A DNA stretch of 64,000 nt from Flavobacterium sp. (GCF_021151785.1 NZ_JAGKWP010000001.1:1-64000), one strand, 5' to 3'; positions 34,872 through 44,295 are shown, counted from the first letter of the stretch. Translations and numbers: made by a program. The notes: a model not told the origin generated them from the sequence alone.

Positions 34872-36338
34872 ATGCTTAAACAGAATCTACATTTAAAACT
34901 TTCACAGAAACTTTCGCCTCAGCAAATTCAGTTGATGAAACTGATTCAATTGCCTACGCAAGCTTTTGAACAGCGTTTGCAAGAAGAAATGGTTGAAAAT
35001 CCAGCTTTAGAAGGTGATGTGGACGCTTCTTTAGATTCTTATGAAGATTCATTTGATAATTCAAATGACGATTATGACGATTACGATAACGAGCATATTG
35101 ATACTGGTGATTTGAATATCGACGAATATTTAAGTAATGATGAAACACCGGATTATAAGTATCAAACGAATAATTATAGTGATGATGACGAAGATAAATC
35201 GTTGCCTATTGCTGCCCAAATGAGTTTTCATCAAGATTTAATTAATCAGTTGAACACTTTTATTTTGTCAGATGAAGACCGTGAAATTGCCGAGTTTTTA
35301 GTGGGTAGTATTGAGGATTCTGGTTATATAAGAAGGACAATTCAAGATATCGTGGATGATATGGCCTTTACTCAGGGGATTTATACAGATGAGAAGACTG
35401 TTGAGCGAGTGTTGACTGTTGTTCAACAACTAGAACCTTCAGGTGTGGGGGCTCGTGATTTGCAAGAATGTTTGCTTATTCAATTAAAACATAAAACACC
35501 TACGGAATCGGTAAATTTAGCGATAGATATCATAGATAAGCAGTTTGAAGCTTTTACTAAAAAACATTATGATAAATTACTTCAAAAGTTTGATGTAACT
35601 AAGGAGCAATTGAAAAAAGCGATAGATGAAATTGAGAAATTAAATCCAAAACCAGGAGGGAGTTATGACAGTAGTAGTCGTGTGATAGAACATGTTGTGC
35701 CTGATTTTACCATTCGGGTGGTGGATGGAGAACTTGAATTGACCTTGAATTCTAGAAATGCACCAGAGTTGCATGTTTCAAAGGACTATCAAGAGATGTT
35801 GCAAACGTATAAAGTTTCAAGTGAGAAATCTGCAGCTCAGAAAGATGCTGTTCAGTTCATCAAACAAAAATTGGATTCGGCCAAGTGGTTTATTGATGCA
35901 ATTAAGCAACGACAAGAAACTTTATTGGTTACTATGAATGCCATTATGCATTTTCAATACGAATATTTTTTAGAGGGAGAAGAGACAAAATTAAAGCCTA
36001 TGATTCTAAAAGATATTGCGGATATGGTAGGCTTAGATATTTCTACTGTTTCACGAGTAGCTAACAGTAAGTATGTTGATACTCCTTATGGGACCAAGCT
36101 GATTAAAGAATTTTTCAGTGAAGCGATGAAGAACACGGAAGGTGAGGATGTGTCTACGATTGAGATTAAAAAGATTTTGGAACAAGTAATTGCCGAGGAA
36201 GACAAGAGCAAGCCTTTGCCTGATGAAGATTTGGCTGTTATTTTGAAAGAACGGGGCTATCCTATTGCCCGTAGAACTGTGGCCAAGTATAGAGAACAGT
36301 TAGATATACCAGTAGCCCGATTAAGAAAGAAAATCTGA
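34872..36338 (+). CDS. rpoN: RNA polymerase sigma-54 factor
   Basis: 488 residues. Region I is the Gln/Leu-rich N-terminus (LKLSQKLSPQQIQLMKLIQLP) that contacts activators. Region II is a strongly acidic linker (about 45-115). The core-binding domain and helix-turn-helix follow, with the RpoN box ARRTVAKYRE at about 466-475 recognising the -24 element. It directs genes that need AAA+ activators; none is encoded in this window. The stop codon overlaps the start of the next gene (TGATG). Confidence 0.97.
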   Translation: MLKQNLHLKLSQKLSPQQIQLMKLIQLPTQAFEQRLQEEMVENPALEGDVDASLDSYEDSFDNSNDDYDDYDNEHIDTGDLNIDEYLSNDETPDYKYQTNNYSDDDEDKSLPIAAQMSFHQDLINQLNTFILSDEDREIAEFLVGSIEDSGYIRRTIQDIVDDMAFTQGIYTDEKTVERVLTVVQQLEPSGVGARDLQECLLIQLKHKTPTESVNLAIDIIDKQFEAFTKKHYDKLLQKFDVTKEQLKKAIDEIEKLNPKPGGSYDSSSRVIEHVVPDFTIRVVDGELELTLNSRNAPELHVSKDYQEMLQTYKVSSEKSAAQKDAVQFIKQKLDSAKWFIDAIKQRQETLLVTMNAIMHFQYEYFLEGEETKLKPMILKDIADMVGLDISTVSRVANSKYVDTPYGTKLIKEFFSEAMKNTEGEDVSTIEIKKILEQVIAEEDKSKPLPDEDLAVILKERGYPIARRTVAKYREQLDIPVARLRKKI

Positions 36339-36949
36339 TGCAGACCAAATATTTATTAGTTCCCTTTTCTTATATATTTCATCCTATTTTTGTTTCTTTA
36401 TATGGAACTCTATTGTATTTTACTTTTGAAGGGAATGTCATTTCTGATATTCATACGTATTTTACTTTTTTTCAGATACTTCTTTTAACAGTTGTCTTAC
36501 CTTTATGCTTTTATTTGTTACTGCGTATTTTAAATTTGGTTTCCTCTTTTACAGAAGCTACTTTAGAAGAGCGTAAAATACCCATTTTCATTCAGATGGC
36601 ACTCATGTATGTTTTGTTGAGGTATGGTGGTCTACAAGAGTCTGATCCAGCATTAAGTCATTTTTTTGAAGGAGGTTTTATTAGTTCATTTATTGTACTT
36701 ATTTCTGTATCATTTGGGTTCAAAGCTAGTTTGCACATGATTGGAGTAACGTCTTTATTTGTTTTTACACTTTTATTAATTAGCTATTTACACATACCAG
36801 CTATCAATACTCTAGTTACTTTATTACTATGTATGGGTTTCGTGGCTTCTTCGCGTTTATTTATGAAAGCACACACGCCTGTAGAATTGGTTGTGGGTTT
36901 ATTAATTGGTGTAATTCCTCAGTATTTGGTTTGGATTTATAAAATATAA
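36338..36949 (+). CDS. PAP2-like integral membrane protein
   Basis: 203 residues with about six hydrophobic helices. The C-terminal segment SRLFMKAHTPVELVVG keeps the spacing of PAP2 motif three (SRxxxxxHxxxD), with Glu in place of Asp, and SLHMIG may be a remnant of the PSGH motif. This suggests a relative of lipid phosphate phosphatases whose activity is uncertain. It overlaps rpoN by one base, so it is translated from the same mRNA, and it converges with the beta-barrel gene, overlapping by 13 nt. Confidence 0.7.
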   Translation: MQTKYLLVPFSYIFHPIFVSLYGTLLYFTFEGNVISDIHTYFTFFQILLLTVVLPLCFYLLLRILNLVSSFTEATLEERKIPIFIQMALMYVLLRYGGLQESDPALSHFFEGGFISSFIVLISVSFGFKASLHMIGVTSLFVFTLLLISYLHIPAINTLVTLLLCMGFVASSRLFMKAHTPVELVVGLLIGVIPQYLVWIYKI

Positions 36950-37593
36950 AATTGAAACCCAATGTTGAGGTTGCTTATTTTAGAACCGTCTTTAAAGATA
37001 GGATTTATTCCATAGTAAATATAGGGATTCCAAGTGTTGAATCCTGCAGTAATATAGGCTCCAAATTGCCAACGATTGACTTCATTTGTTATAGATTGTT
37101 TATCTTTTCCAAAAGAAGTTTCTAAATTTAATCGAGCATCAAGAATATAAGTTGCTTTGAAGCCGGTATAAATTCTCCAAAACTTGTGGCTCAAAGGTGT
37201 TGAATTGCGCCATCTAATTTCTAATGGAAATTCTAATCCATGGGCAATGATGGTAGTTCTGATATTTTCAGAAGGTGTAATGGCTCCTACACCTAATAAC
37301 TCCTCAGAATTAATAAATTGTTTAATGTTATTATATGAGTAACCCATACCTGAGGCAATAGCCCAATGTCTATTTTTAGTGAATGGCATATCACGTAAGA
37401 AGCCAACACTAATCCCTGGTGAGAAAGAGAATTGTTTGAAACCTGTAGGTCGATTTTGGACTAAGTTATAACTTAATGAAAAGTAGAATTGATCTTCTCT
37501 ATATAATGAGTCGATTTCTTGTCTAGGTTCTTCTATAGAGTTTTGCGACCACAAAAAAAAGGGTGTTAGCAAAAGAAAAACAATTCTATACAT
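36937..37593 (-). CDS. outer-membrane beta-barrel protein (PorT-like family)
   Basis: 218 residues from ATG 37593. The frame stays open upstream, but that part is the antisense reading of tRNA-Ser and is not protein. The signal peptide MYRIVFLLLTPFFLWSQ is clear. The mature protein has alternating beta strands (FYFSLSYNLVQ, GISVGFLRDMPF, AIASGMGYSYN) and a final strand NIGFQFYIL, typical of small outer-membrane barrels of the OmpW or PorT type. Identity with T9SS PorT/SprT is possible but not shown. It begins 15 nt after the tRNA, likely in the same transcript. Confidence 0.78.
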   Translation of the reverse strand: MYRIVFLLLTPFFLWSQNSIEEPRQEIDSLYREDQFYFSLSYNLVQNRPTGFKQFSFSPGISVGFLRDMPFTKNRHWAIASGMGYSYNNIKQFINSEELLGVGAITPSENIRTTIIAHGLEFPLEIRWRNSTPLSHKFWRIYTGFKATYILDARLNLETSFGKDKQSITNEVNRWQFGAYITAGFNTWNPYIYYGINPIFKDGSKISNLNIGFQFYIL

Positions 37594-37607
37594 ATAATTT
37601 TTTTTAG

Positions 37608-37695
37608 CAGAGAGGAAGGGATTCGAACCCTCGATGCCCTTTTGGGGCATACACACTTTCCAGGCGTGCGCCTTCGACCACTCGGCCACCTCTCT
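37608..37695 (-). tRNA. tRNA-Ser (anticodon GGA)
   Basis: 88 nt on the minus strand. The acceptor stem AGAGAGG pairs with CCTCTCT and the discriminator is G. The anticodon arm CACGC-CTGGAAA-GTGTG gives anticodon GGA, there is a long variable arm (ATGCCCCAAAAGGGCAT), and the T arm has GGGTTCGAATCCC. CCA is not encoded. It starts 2 nt after the ansA stop codon and ends 14 nt before the beta-barrel gene, so it is embedded in a protein operon. Confidence 0.95.
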
Positions 37696-37697
37696 TT

Positions 37698-38735
37698 TTA
37701 TTCATTCATTTCACCCCTTAAGGACGTTTCAAATATGGTTTTAAATACAGTTGGGGCCACATTTTGTCCTAATAAATACATTAGTTTAGTAATCGCCGCT
37801 TCTGTGGTAATATCTTTTCCTGAAATTAAACCTAATTCTTTTAATTTAGTACTTGTTTCATAGGTCCCCATCATTACACTTCCACCACTGCATTGAGTTA
37901 CATTAATAATATGTAAACCTTTTTTTGTAGCGAGTTCTAATTCTTCAATAAACCAATTATGCATAGGAGCATTTCCAGCACCATAAGTTTCTAGAACGAC
38001 TCCTTTTAAGTTTGGTATGGCTAATAATGAAGCTAAAACCGCTCTTGTAATACCAGGGAACAATTTAATAACTAAAACATTAGTGTCAAAATTTTTATTT
38101 ACAATTAATGTTTTATTTTTTGGAGATGAAAATAAAGCATCATAGTTTATATTTAAGTGAACACCAGATTCTACTAATTCTGGAAAATTGGGAGATATAA
38201 AAGCATTAAAATGTTCAGCACTAATTTTAGTAGTTCGATTTCCTCTGTATAATTTATATTCAAAATATAAGCAGACTTCTTGTACAACTGGTTTTCCTTT
38301 TTGCTGTAAAGCAGCAATTTGAATTGCAGTAATTAAATTTTCTTTTGCATCAGTTCTCAAATCTCCAATAGGCAATTGTGATCCTGTAAAAATTACTGGT
38401 TTAGTTAAGTTTTCAAGCATAAAACTTAGAGCTGAAGCACTATATGACATAGTGTCTGATCCATGAAGCACTACAAAACCATCGTAGTTATGGTAATGTT
38501 GTTCAATAATATTAGCCATTTGAACCCAATTTTGAACTTCCATATTTGAAGAATCTATAGGTTGATCAAAAGAGATAGATTGAATGGTGCAATCCAAGAG
38601 CTTTAATTCAGGAATTCCTTTTATTAATTTTTTAAAGTTAAAAGCTTTCAACGCTCCAGTATCGGCATCTTTAACCATACCAATGGTACCACCCGTGTAA
38701 ATCAATAAGATGTTCGGTTTGTTAATTGGTTTCAA
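37698..38735 (-). CDS. ansA: type I L-asparaginase
   Basis: 345 residues. It hydrolyses asparagine to aspartate and ammonia. The nucleophile Thr lies in YTGGTIGM (13-20), and the second motif is VLHGSDTMSYSA (88-99). A C-terminal domain with VVLETYGAGNAP and QCSGGSVMMGTYETS completes the fold. No signal peptide is seen, so it is the cytoplasmic type. It overlaps the upstream acyltransferase by 14 nt and is followed after 2 nt by tRNA-Ser. Confidence 0.95.
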   Translation of the reverse strand: MKPINKPNILLIYTGGTIGMVKDADTGALKAFNFKKLIKGIPELKLLDCTIQSISFDQPIDSSNMEVQNWVQMANIIEQHYHNYDGFVVLHGSDTMSYSASALSFMLENLTKPVIFTGSQLPIGDLRTDAKENLITAIQIAALQQKGKPVVQEVCLYFEYKLYRGNRTTKISAEHFNAFISPNFPELVESGVHLNINYDALFSSPKNKTLIVNKNFDTNVLVIKLFPGITRAVLASLLAIPNLKGVVLETYGAGNAPMHNWFIEELELATKKGLHIINVTQCSGGSVMMGTYETSTKLKELGLISGKDITTEAAITKLMYLLGQNVAPTVFKTIFETSLRGEMNE

Positions 38736-39864
38736 TAGTTTGGTATTTTAATTTATTAATAACGGGATTGGCATACATGGCTAAAAAGCTTTCTTTTTGT
38801 TTTATGTCGTCAGCATTGATGCGTAATTCCAATCTTCGTTCAAAAAGTTGTTTTTCTTTTTCTGTATACTTACAACTATAAGTAGATGTTTGGTGTAATA
38901 AATCGTAGGCAATAAAATTGGTCGGCCATAGTTGGTAAGATTGCAAAATAGAATCATCTATTGCTTGAGCTAAGGCCTGTATTTGTTTATTGTTATTATC
39001 GTTTGTTGCTTTTATTTGGTCTATTTCATGATTTAAAACATCGCCTACATGAATATGGATACGTTTTTTTTGGCCAATAATTCCACTTAAAAGTGTTATA
39101 AAATCTTCATTCTTATCTTTTATGTAAATTTCATCATTGGCTTCGGCCATTAATTGAGGCATTTTTAAAGCATCTGTAGGGTCATATTCATAGGATATTG
39201 ATACGGGAACTAATTTAATTTTCTTAAAAAAGTCCATTACATCAGCTTCATCATTTGCCATGGCAATCATTTTTAATACGCCTTGGTGGGTAGCATCATT
39301 ACCATCTTTCGTTCTGCCTTCACGTTGTGCTATCCAAACAGATCTATTTTCTCTAGATACCAAATGATACATGTATTCAGATAATAATTTAGAACTTTGC
39401 AACAATTCTCTAGGAGGTAATCCACGTTGTACTAAAAAATTACGATTTAATTTTGATAACTTCAATAAAAAATCTTTTTTGACTAAATTATCACCAATTG
39501 CCGATGCGGTCATAATTAAATCATGATCAAACAAGCATACATTTAAAAGCGATGTGTCTAAAATGATGTCACGATGATTGGAGATGAAGAAATAAGCCGT
39601 GTGAGGTTCTAATTTTTCAAAACCTGAAGTGGTTAAGCCGTCAGATGTTTTTTCTAAAATTTTCTTAATGGCTTGATACGCAAAATTAATTTGGAAATCA
39701 CGAATTGAATATGTGCGTAATAAATGTTCTTTCCAAACAGAATCTTCCACATTCGGATACGCAAAATTCATCATCGCTTTCATCATGGGATGATGTGCCA
39801 ATTCTCTCAAAGCATGGTTTACTTCGGAGTCATAATAAGGACGAATTTTATCGAATTTTGACAT
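38722..39864 (-). CDS. glycerophospholipid acyltransferase (PlsC-like domain)
   Basis: 380 residues. The acyltransferase block 1 is ISNHRDIILDTS (94-105), and block 3 is seen as WIAQREGRTKDGND. Typical for PlsC/GPAT-like enzymes that acylate lysophosphatidic acid or related lipids. Longer than the common PlsC and without clear membrane helices. This is the 380-residue subtype often found in Bacteroidota, with unknown exact substrate. It is the first gene of the run with ansA (14-nt overlap), tRNA-Ser and the barrel protein. Confidence 0.88.
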   Translation of the reverse strand: MSKFDKIRPYYDSEVNHALRELAHHPMMKAMMNFAYPNVEDSVWKEHLLRTYSIRDFQINFAYQAIKKILEKTSDGLTTSGFEKLEPHTAYFFISNHRDIILDTSLLNVCLFDHDLIMTASAIGDNLVKKDFLLKLSKLNRNFLVQRGLPPRELLQSSKLLSEYMYHLVSRENRSVWIAQREGRTKDGNDATHQGVLKMIAMANDEADVMDFFKKIKLVPVSISYEYDPTDALKMPQLMAEANDEIYIKDKNEDFITLLSGIIGQKKRIHIHVGDVLNHEIDQIKATNDNNNKQIQALAQAIDDSILQSYQLWPTNFIAYDLLHQTSTYSCKYTEKEKQLFERRLELRINADDIKQKESFLAMYANPVINKLKYQTIETN

Positions 39865-39922
39865 GGCTAATTTCTATGGTACAAAAAAACAAAAAAAATG
39901 GGAATTAAAGTTAAAATTCATC

Positions 39923-40690
39923 TTAAAATCCAAATACATTTTTTGAATTATCAGTGGTAATTTGTGCAATTTCTTCAACTGTAGTACCATATATTTGGGC
40001 TAATTTTTCAGCAACTAGATATACATAACTACTTTCGTTTCTTTTACCACGATAGGGCACAGGAGCTAAATAAGGGGCATCTGTTTCTAAAACAATGTGT
40101 TCCAGTGGAATTTGTTTTAAGAATTGATCTATTTTCCCATTTTTAAAAGTAGCTACGCCCCCAATACCTAGTTTTAAACCACAATCAATAGCTTGTAAGG
40201 CTTGTTGGTAGTCTCCTGTAAAGCAATGGAAGATTCCAAAAAGTTTTTTTTCTTTCTCTTGTTCTAATAATTCGAAAATTTCATTAAAAGCGTCTCTACA
40301 ATGAATATTTATTGGTAATTCATATTTTTTGGCTAACTTAATTTGATGTATAAAAGCTTCTTGCTGTTCTTTTAAATAGGTTTTATCCCAATATAAATCT
40401 AGTCCAATTTCACCAATAGCGGCAAATTTTCTTTTTTTTAGTTCATTTTCAACATGTTGTAATTCTTCAAGATAATTCTCTTTTACATAACATGGGTGTA
40501 GACCAATCATTAGAAAAACTTGATTAGGATATTCTTTTTCTAATTCATACATTTTTTGTGTATAACTACTGTCAATTGAAGGAACGAATAACCGAGTTGT
40601 ATTTTTTTCAAAGGCTCGCTGTATCATTTCTTTTCTGTCTAAATCAAATTCTTCAGCATATAAATGGCTGTGTGTATCGGTTAGTATCAT
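39923..40690 (-). CDS. TatD family metal-dependent hydrolase
   Basis: 255 residues from ATG 40690; a TTG at 40717 would prepend nine residues. The opening DTHSHLYAEEFD supplies the first His pair. AIGEIGLDLYW holds the metal-bridging Glu, PINIHCRDAF and GIFHCFTGD further His ligands, and LETDAPYLAP the final Asp. TatD proteins are 3'-5' exodeoxyribonucleases or D-aminoacyl-tRNA deacylase-like enzymes; the exact role here is open. Confidence 0.93.
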   Translation of the reverse strand: MILTDTHSHLYAEEFDLDRKEMIQRAFEKNTTRLFVPSIDSSYTQKMYELEKEYPNQVFLMIGLHPCYVKENYLEELQHVENELKKRKFAAIGEIGLDLYWDKTYLKEQQEAFIHQIKLAKKYELPINIHCRDAFNEIFELLEQEKEKKLFGIFHCFTGDYQQALQAIDCGLKLGIGGVATFKNGKIDQFLKQIPLEHIVLETDAPYLAPVPYRGKRNESSYVYLVAEKLAQIYGTTVEEIAQITTDNSKNVFGF

Positions 40691-40789
40691 TTTTAGAGGA
40701 AATATATTGTTTTTCAATTTACATTTTTTCTCGTTGTCCGCAGCATTCGATGATTAGCTCTTATCGAGTCTATTGATTACTTTTGTTTT

Positions 40790-41770
40790 TTATTGCACCA
40801 TTAAATTGCAACCTCTTATGTCACTATTGTCAAATCTACCCAAGACTTCAAAAGTTTGGTTTTCATATTTTTTGCCTAAATCTTGTGTCGCTATAAAGGA
40901 GCAAGAATTGACATTAGCCAAATCAATAACATTGATGCCACCAGTTCTATTATAACCAATAGGGCTTAGTGCGTCTTCCGTATCTCGAATCAAAATATCC
41001 ATCCATGGGGGACATTCAAAAATACCATTTCCAAGAGAATAGGCTTGTGATAATAATTCTGTCATACCATATTCAGAATGTATTGCCTTTACTCCAAATC
41101 CTTTACAAAGTAGTGCATGCAATTCTTCTCGAATCATTTCTTTTCGTTTGCCCTTCATGCCGCCTGTTTCCATAATAAGAGTGTTTTTCAAGCTGAATGA
41201 ATGCATTTCAATTAAGTCTAATAAAGCATAAGTAACTCCTAGTAATAAGACATTTTGCCCAGCTTCATCTAATTCAATGATTTTTTTAATCAATTGTTTG
41301 TATTCATTTAAATAAAAACCACTATCAGGGTGTTGACTACCTTCTATTAAATCTTGTGCCATGTAGATTAATGAAGAGCCTTCGCGTTCTAAATAGGAAG
41401 GTAATAATGCTAATATACAGTAGTCCTCCATGTTGCCATAAAATAAGGAAAATGCTTGCCTAAAACTCGTTTCATATACTTTTAAGTCGGTAACGTGATG
41501 TTTACTTGTGATCATTCCTGTTGTTCCACTACTTGTAAATATCTTTTCATCTGAGTTTGTATTAGAAACAATACGATTTGATTTAAAAAATTGTATAGGT
41601 AAAAAAGGGATGTCTATTATTCGTTTTACGTTTGACGGGTTCTTTTTCAATAACGTACAAAACTGACGATACACAGCGTTGTGTTCATATTGGTGTCTAA
41701 ACACTTTCAAGGTTATTTTTTCAAATTCCTTTTTAGACGCTATCGAAAATATATCTGAGGTTGAAATCAA
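40790..41770 (-). CDS. LuxE/PaaK-like acyl-protein synthetase family
   Basis: 326 residues from TTG 41770; no ATG is in frame between the preceding stop and the conserved region, and a TATTTTTG -7 element (minus strand, 41788-41795) lies 18 nt upstream, so TTG is credible. The ATP-binding SSGTTG motif is at FTSSGTTGMIT, and SEYGMTELLSQAY and GGINVIDLANV follow, as in adenylate-forming LuxE enzymes. Flavobacterial members are near-universal orphan copies of unknown substrate, perhaps fatty-acyl activation. Confidence 0.85.
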   Translation of the reverse strand: MISTSDIFSIASKKEFEKITLKVFRHQYEHNAVYRQFCTLLKKNPSNVKRIIDIPFLPIQFFKSNRIVSNTNSDEKIFTSSGTTGMITSKHHVTDLKVYETSFRQAFSLFYGNMEDYCILALLPSYLEREGSSLIYMAQDLIEGSQHPDSGFYLNEYKQLIKKIIELDEAGQNVLLLGVTYALLDLIEMHSFSLKNTLIMETGGMKGKRKEMIREELHALLCKGFGVKAIHSEYGMTELLSQAYSLGNGIFECPPWMDILIRDTEDALSPIGYNRTGGINVIDLANVNSCSFIATQDLGKKYENQTFEVLGRFDNSDIRGCNLMVQ

Positions 41771-41813
41771 TGTGCAACAATTTTATGCAAAAATAACATT
41801 TAATAAAGACATA

Positions 41814-41845
41814 AAAAAAGCACCAATTCATATTGGTGCTTTTTT
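41814..41845 (-). terminator. terminator of the large T9SS cargo gene
   Basis: AAAAAAGCACCAAT (41814-41827) and ATTGGTGCTTTTTT (41832-41845) form a 14-bp stem with a 4-nt loop, with T residues on both strands. Confidence 0.85.
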
Positions 41846-41864
41846 AATATAATAGTGTATGAAA

Positions 41865-43742
41865 TTAATCAATAACTAATTTTTGAGTAGAAGTTTTATC
41901 TTCTTCTGTTATTTTAACTACATAAATACCACGAGTAAGGTTAGCTACATTAATTGTATTGTTTACCACTTTAGTATTTACTACTTCTTTTCCAACTAAA
42001 TCAAAAATAGCTACATTAATGTCTCCATTTAAAGCAGTTTCAATGTGTAAGTTTCCTTCTTTAACAGGGTTTGGATACATTTTTAAACCATTAATTTGAG
42101 AGAATGATGCTGATGATAACGTAAAGTTAGGTGTAGTATCAATAGTTATTTCATCAATGATAATTGTAGGAGTATTTGTTGCTGTATCTTGTCTTAGCAT
42201 AAATCCGCCTAAATTAGCAAAAGCTGAAGTTGGTGTTACAGCAACTGTAGGAGATGCTGTGCCTCCTATTGTTGGATTAACAAATAGTCTTAGAGAGTTA
42301 GCTGTAAAGTCATAACCCAAAACTAAGTATTGTGTCGTTCCAACATTGTATAAATTAGCATCCCAATCTGTAGCTGTTGCTCCAGTGCCTAAACCAAATT
42401 GATATTGCGTTCCATTTTTTCTTATCCAAATTCTAGCATTTGTAGTTGCGCCTGTATTGTCAGTAAATAAAGCAAAGTATGCACTTGTTAGATCAGTAGT
42501 TACATTTGAATAATCTGAGGAGTTAAAAAGCATTGAAGCATAAATTGAACCACTAGTAGTACTAGTAAATAATGTTCTAGATTCAGCTCCAGTTCCACTG
42601 AAAGAAACTGAGTTACCCGTAGAGTTAATACCTGTATAATTTAAGTTGCCAGCAGTAACCAATATATTGTCCCCTGTATTAACTATTGACCATTTTTGTT
42701 CTCCATTTAAAGAATTGCCTACAGTGTAAGGGAATGGTTCGTTGAATGGTATTGTATTGATTGGTTTACATTCTGGAGCTGAAATGTTTTTAGAGATTGT
42801 ACATGCGCCATTAATTGTTAAAGTCACATTAGTTCCCTCGTTTATACCACTAATAACAATATTTCCTGATGCTGTAGTAGAAGGGTTATCTCCAGAAATA
42901 GTTCCGCTTGTAGTTGATAAAGTATAAGAACCTGTATTTCCGCCAGTGAAAGGGACAGTTATGCTGTAAGTGTCAATAGCTGAGGTTACTGTATTACATG
43001 CTGTGGTTTCGGTTCCAAGGTTTAATGCGCAACTTGTTGTGTTAAACCAAGTTGTGTAAACTCTCAAGCCATCAATAGTTATATTTTGACCTGTATTATA
43101 TTGTCTTAAATACACTCCAGCAACAGTTGCGGTACCTGATCCTGAAGCTGTAGCAGTTGGTGTTCCAGCAGCAGCTTCTGTAGCAGGAATACCTGAAGGA
43201 ATAATCCAAAGACTTGTTGATCCAGTAGTCGAAACGTTATATTTTATAACTGCTAAATAAGTCGTATTTGGATCAAAATCAGTAGCAGAATAAACAGCAG
43301 CTGAGTTGCCGATACCAAAATTAATTTTTCCTGCAGTAGTTGATGGTTTGGCATACAATCTAGCAAAAAAAGTTGTTGTACCTGTTCCTAAACTTAGGAA
43401 ATAACCGTCAACAGCTGTTGTTACATTAATCAAAAAAGAAACATATAAATCTCCAGATGTAGAAGGGGTTGCAAATGCTTTATTTATATCTTCTCCATTA
43501 TTGTCAAGACGAACTGCATTTCCAACCGCAGCAGCAGTAAATCCAGTAAGACCTGAATAGCCTGAATAGGTTAAGCCATTAGAAGTACCTACGTCAATAG
43601 CCTGCGAACCAGCCCCACTATGTGCGGTCCATCCATTAGCTGTTAAAAGTGCTCCATCTGCATAATTGAAATCATCAGATAATAACTGACCAAATGAAGC
43701 AAATGAAATTAAACCAATAAAAATTGAGTAAAGTTTTTTCAT
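41865..43742 (-). CDS. T9SS type A sorting domain protein with two beta-sandwich-like repeats
   Basis: 625 residues. A signal peptide (LYSIFIGLISFASFGQ) is followed by two domains of about 210 residues each (about 20-230 and 325-545). Both open with a DDFNYADGALLTANGW-type segment and close with a GVYLRQ or GFMLRQ strand, resembling lectin or LamG-like sandwiches. A Thr/Ser-rich linker lies between them. The C-terminus is a type IX secretion sorting domain: MYPNPVKEGNLHIE ... IFDLVGKEVV ... NLTRGIYVVKI. Expected on the cell surface or released; adhesin or glycan-binding role is an inference. Confidence 0.92.
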   Translation of the reverse strand: MKKLYSIFIGLISFASFGQLLSDDFNYADGALLTANGWTAHSGAGSQAIDVGTSNGLTYSGYSGLTGFTAAAVGNAVRLDNNGEDINKAFATPSTSGDLYVSFLINVTTAVDGYFLSLGTGTTTFFARLYAKPSTTAGKINFGIGNSAAVYSATDFDPNTTYLAVIKYNVSTTGSTSLWIIPSGIPATEAAAGTPTATASGSGTATVAGVYLRQYNTGQNITIDGLRVYTTWFNTTSCALNLGTETTACNTVTSAIDTYSITVPFTGGNTGSYTLSTTSGTISGDNPSTTASGNIVISGINEGTNVTLTINGACTISKNISAPECKPINTIPFNEPFPYTVGNSLNGEQKWSIVNTGDNILVTAGNLNYTGINSTGNSVSFSGTGAESRTLFTSTTSGSIYASMLFNSSDYSNVTTDLTSAYFALFTDNTGATTNARIWIRKNGTQYQFGLGTGATATDWDANLYNVGTTQYLVLGYDFTANSLRLFVNPTIGGTASPTVAVTPTSAFANLGGFMLRQDTATNTPTIIIDEITIDTTPNFTLSSASFSQINGLKMYPNPVKEGNLHIETALNGDINVAIFDLVGKEVVNTKVVNNTINVANLTRGIYVVKITEEDKTSTQKLVID

Positions 43743-43765
43743 TTTCTAAATATTAAAATTTTCTA

Positions 43766-43793
43766 CAAAGATATAAACAATCTAGTTAAGCAA
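43766..43793 (-). promoter_or_regulatory. canonical promoter of the large T9SS cargo gene
   Basis: On the minus strand TTG (43793-43791), a 17-nt spacer and TATCTTTG (43773-43766) match the Bacteroidota promoter exactly, giving a leader of about 20 nt. Confidence 0.75.
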
Positions 43794-43846
43794 CTAGTAT
43801 TTTATGTAAAATTTAGATTAAATTTCTAATTTTAACAACTGCTTAA

Positions 43847-44185
43847 TTAGTTGATAATAAGTTTTCTAGTTGACGAAGCATCGCCTTCTTTGATTTTAAT
43901 GATGTAAACACCAGGATTCAAATTAGTAATATTCAATTCTTTGCTGTAAAGAGTTACATCAATCACTTTTTTACCAAGAACATCAAAAATTTCAACTTTT
44001 TTATCTAGGTTCAATTTAGATGTTATGAAAACTTTTCCGGTGTTATTAGGGTTGGGGTATACATTTAGCCCTTCAATAGTGGGGTCTTGAGTTTTGTTCA
44101 CAGAACTTCTGCTGTCTTGTGCAACTACACTAGCAGAGAAAGAAAAAAAGAATAACAATAAAAAATAAATGTAATTTTTCTTCAT
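43847..44185 (-). CDS. short T9SS sorting-domain protein without cargo domain
   Basis: 112 residues from ATG 44185; an ATG at 44194 would add three. A signal peptide ends at SVVAQ, then about 18 Ser/Thr-rich residues lead straight into a complete type A sorting domain (NVYPNPNNTGKVFI ... IFDVLGKKVI ... NLNPGVYIIKI ... STRKLIIN). No cargo domain exists between signal and sorting domain. It lies upstream of the large T9SS protein on the same strand, 104 nt apart and with a separate promoter for the larger one. Function unknown. Confidence 0.85.
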   Translation of the reverse strand: MKKNYIYFLLLFFFSFSASVVAQDSRSSVNKTQDPTIEGLNVYPNPNNTGKVFITSKLNLDKKVEIFDVLGKKVIDVTLYSKELNITNLNPGVYIIKIKEGDASSTRKLIIN

Positions 44186-44295
44186 GCGAACCATTTGTTT
44201 TGTAAAGATATAAAAAAATAAATCAATCTTTGTGCCATAATTAAAAAAAAGTGTATTTTTTTATCTTTGGAAGATTTAATAATATAATATATTAC

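Noticed and set aside
37594..37689. N-terminal extension of the beta-barrel protein beginning MAEWSKAHAWK
   Set aside because: It is the translation of tRNA-Ser on the minus strand, a well-known false protein start; the real start is ATG 37593.
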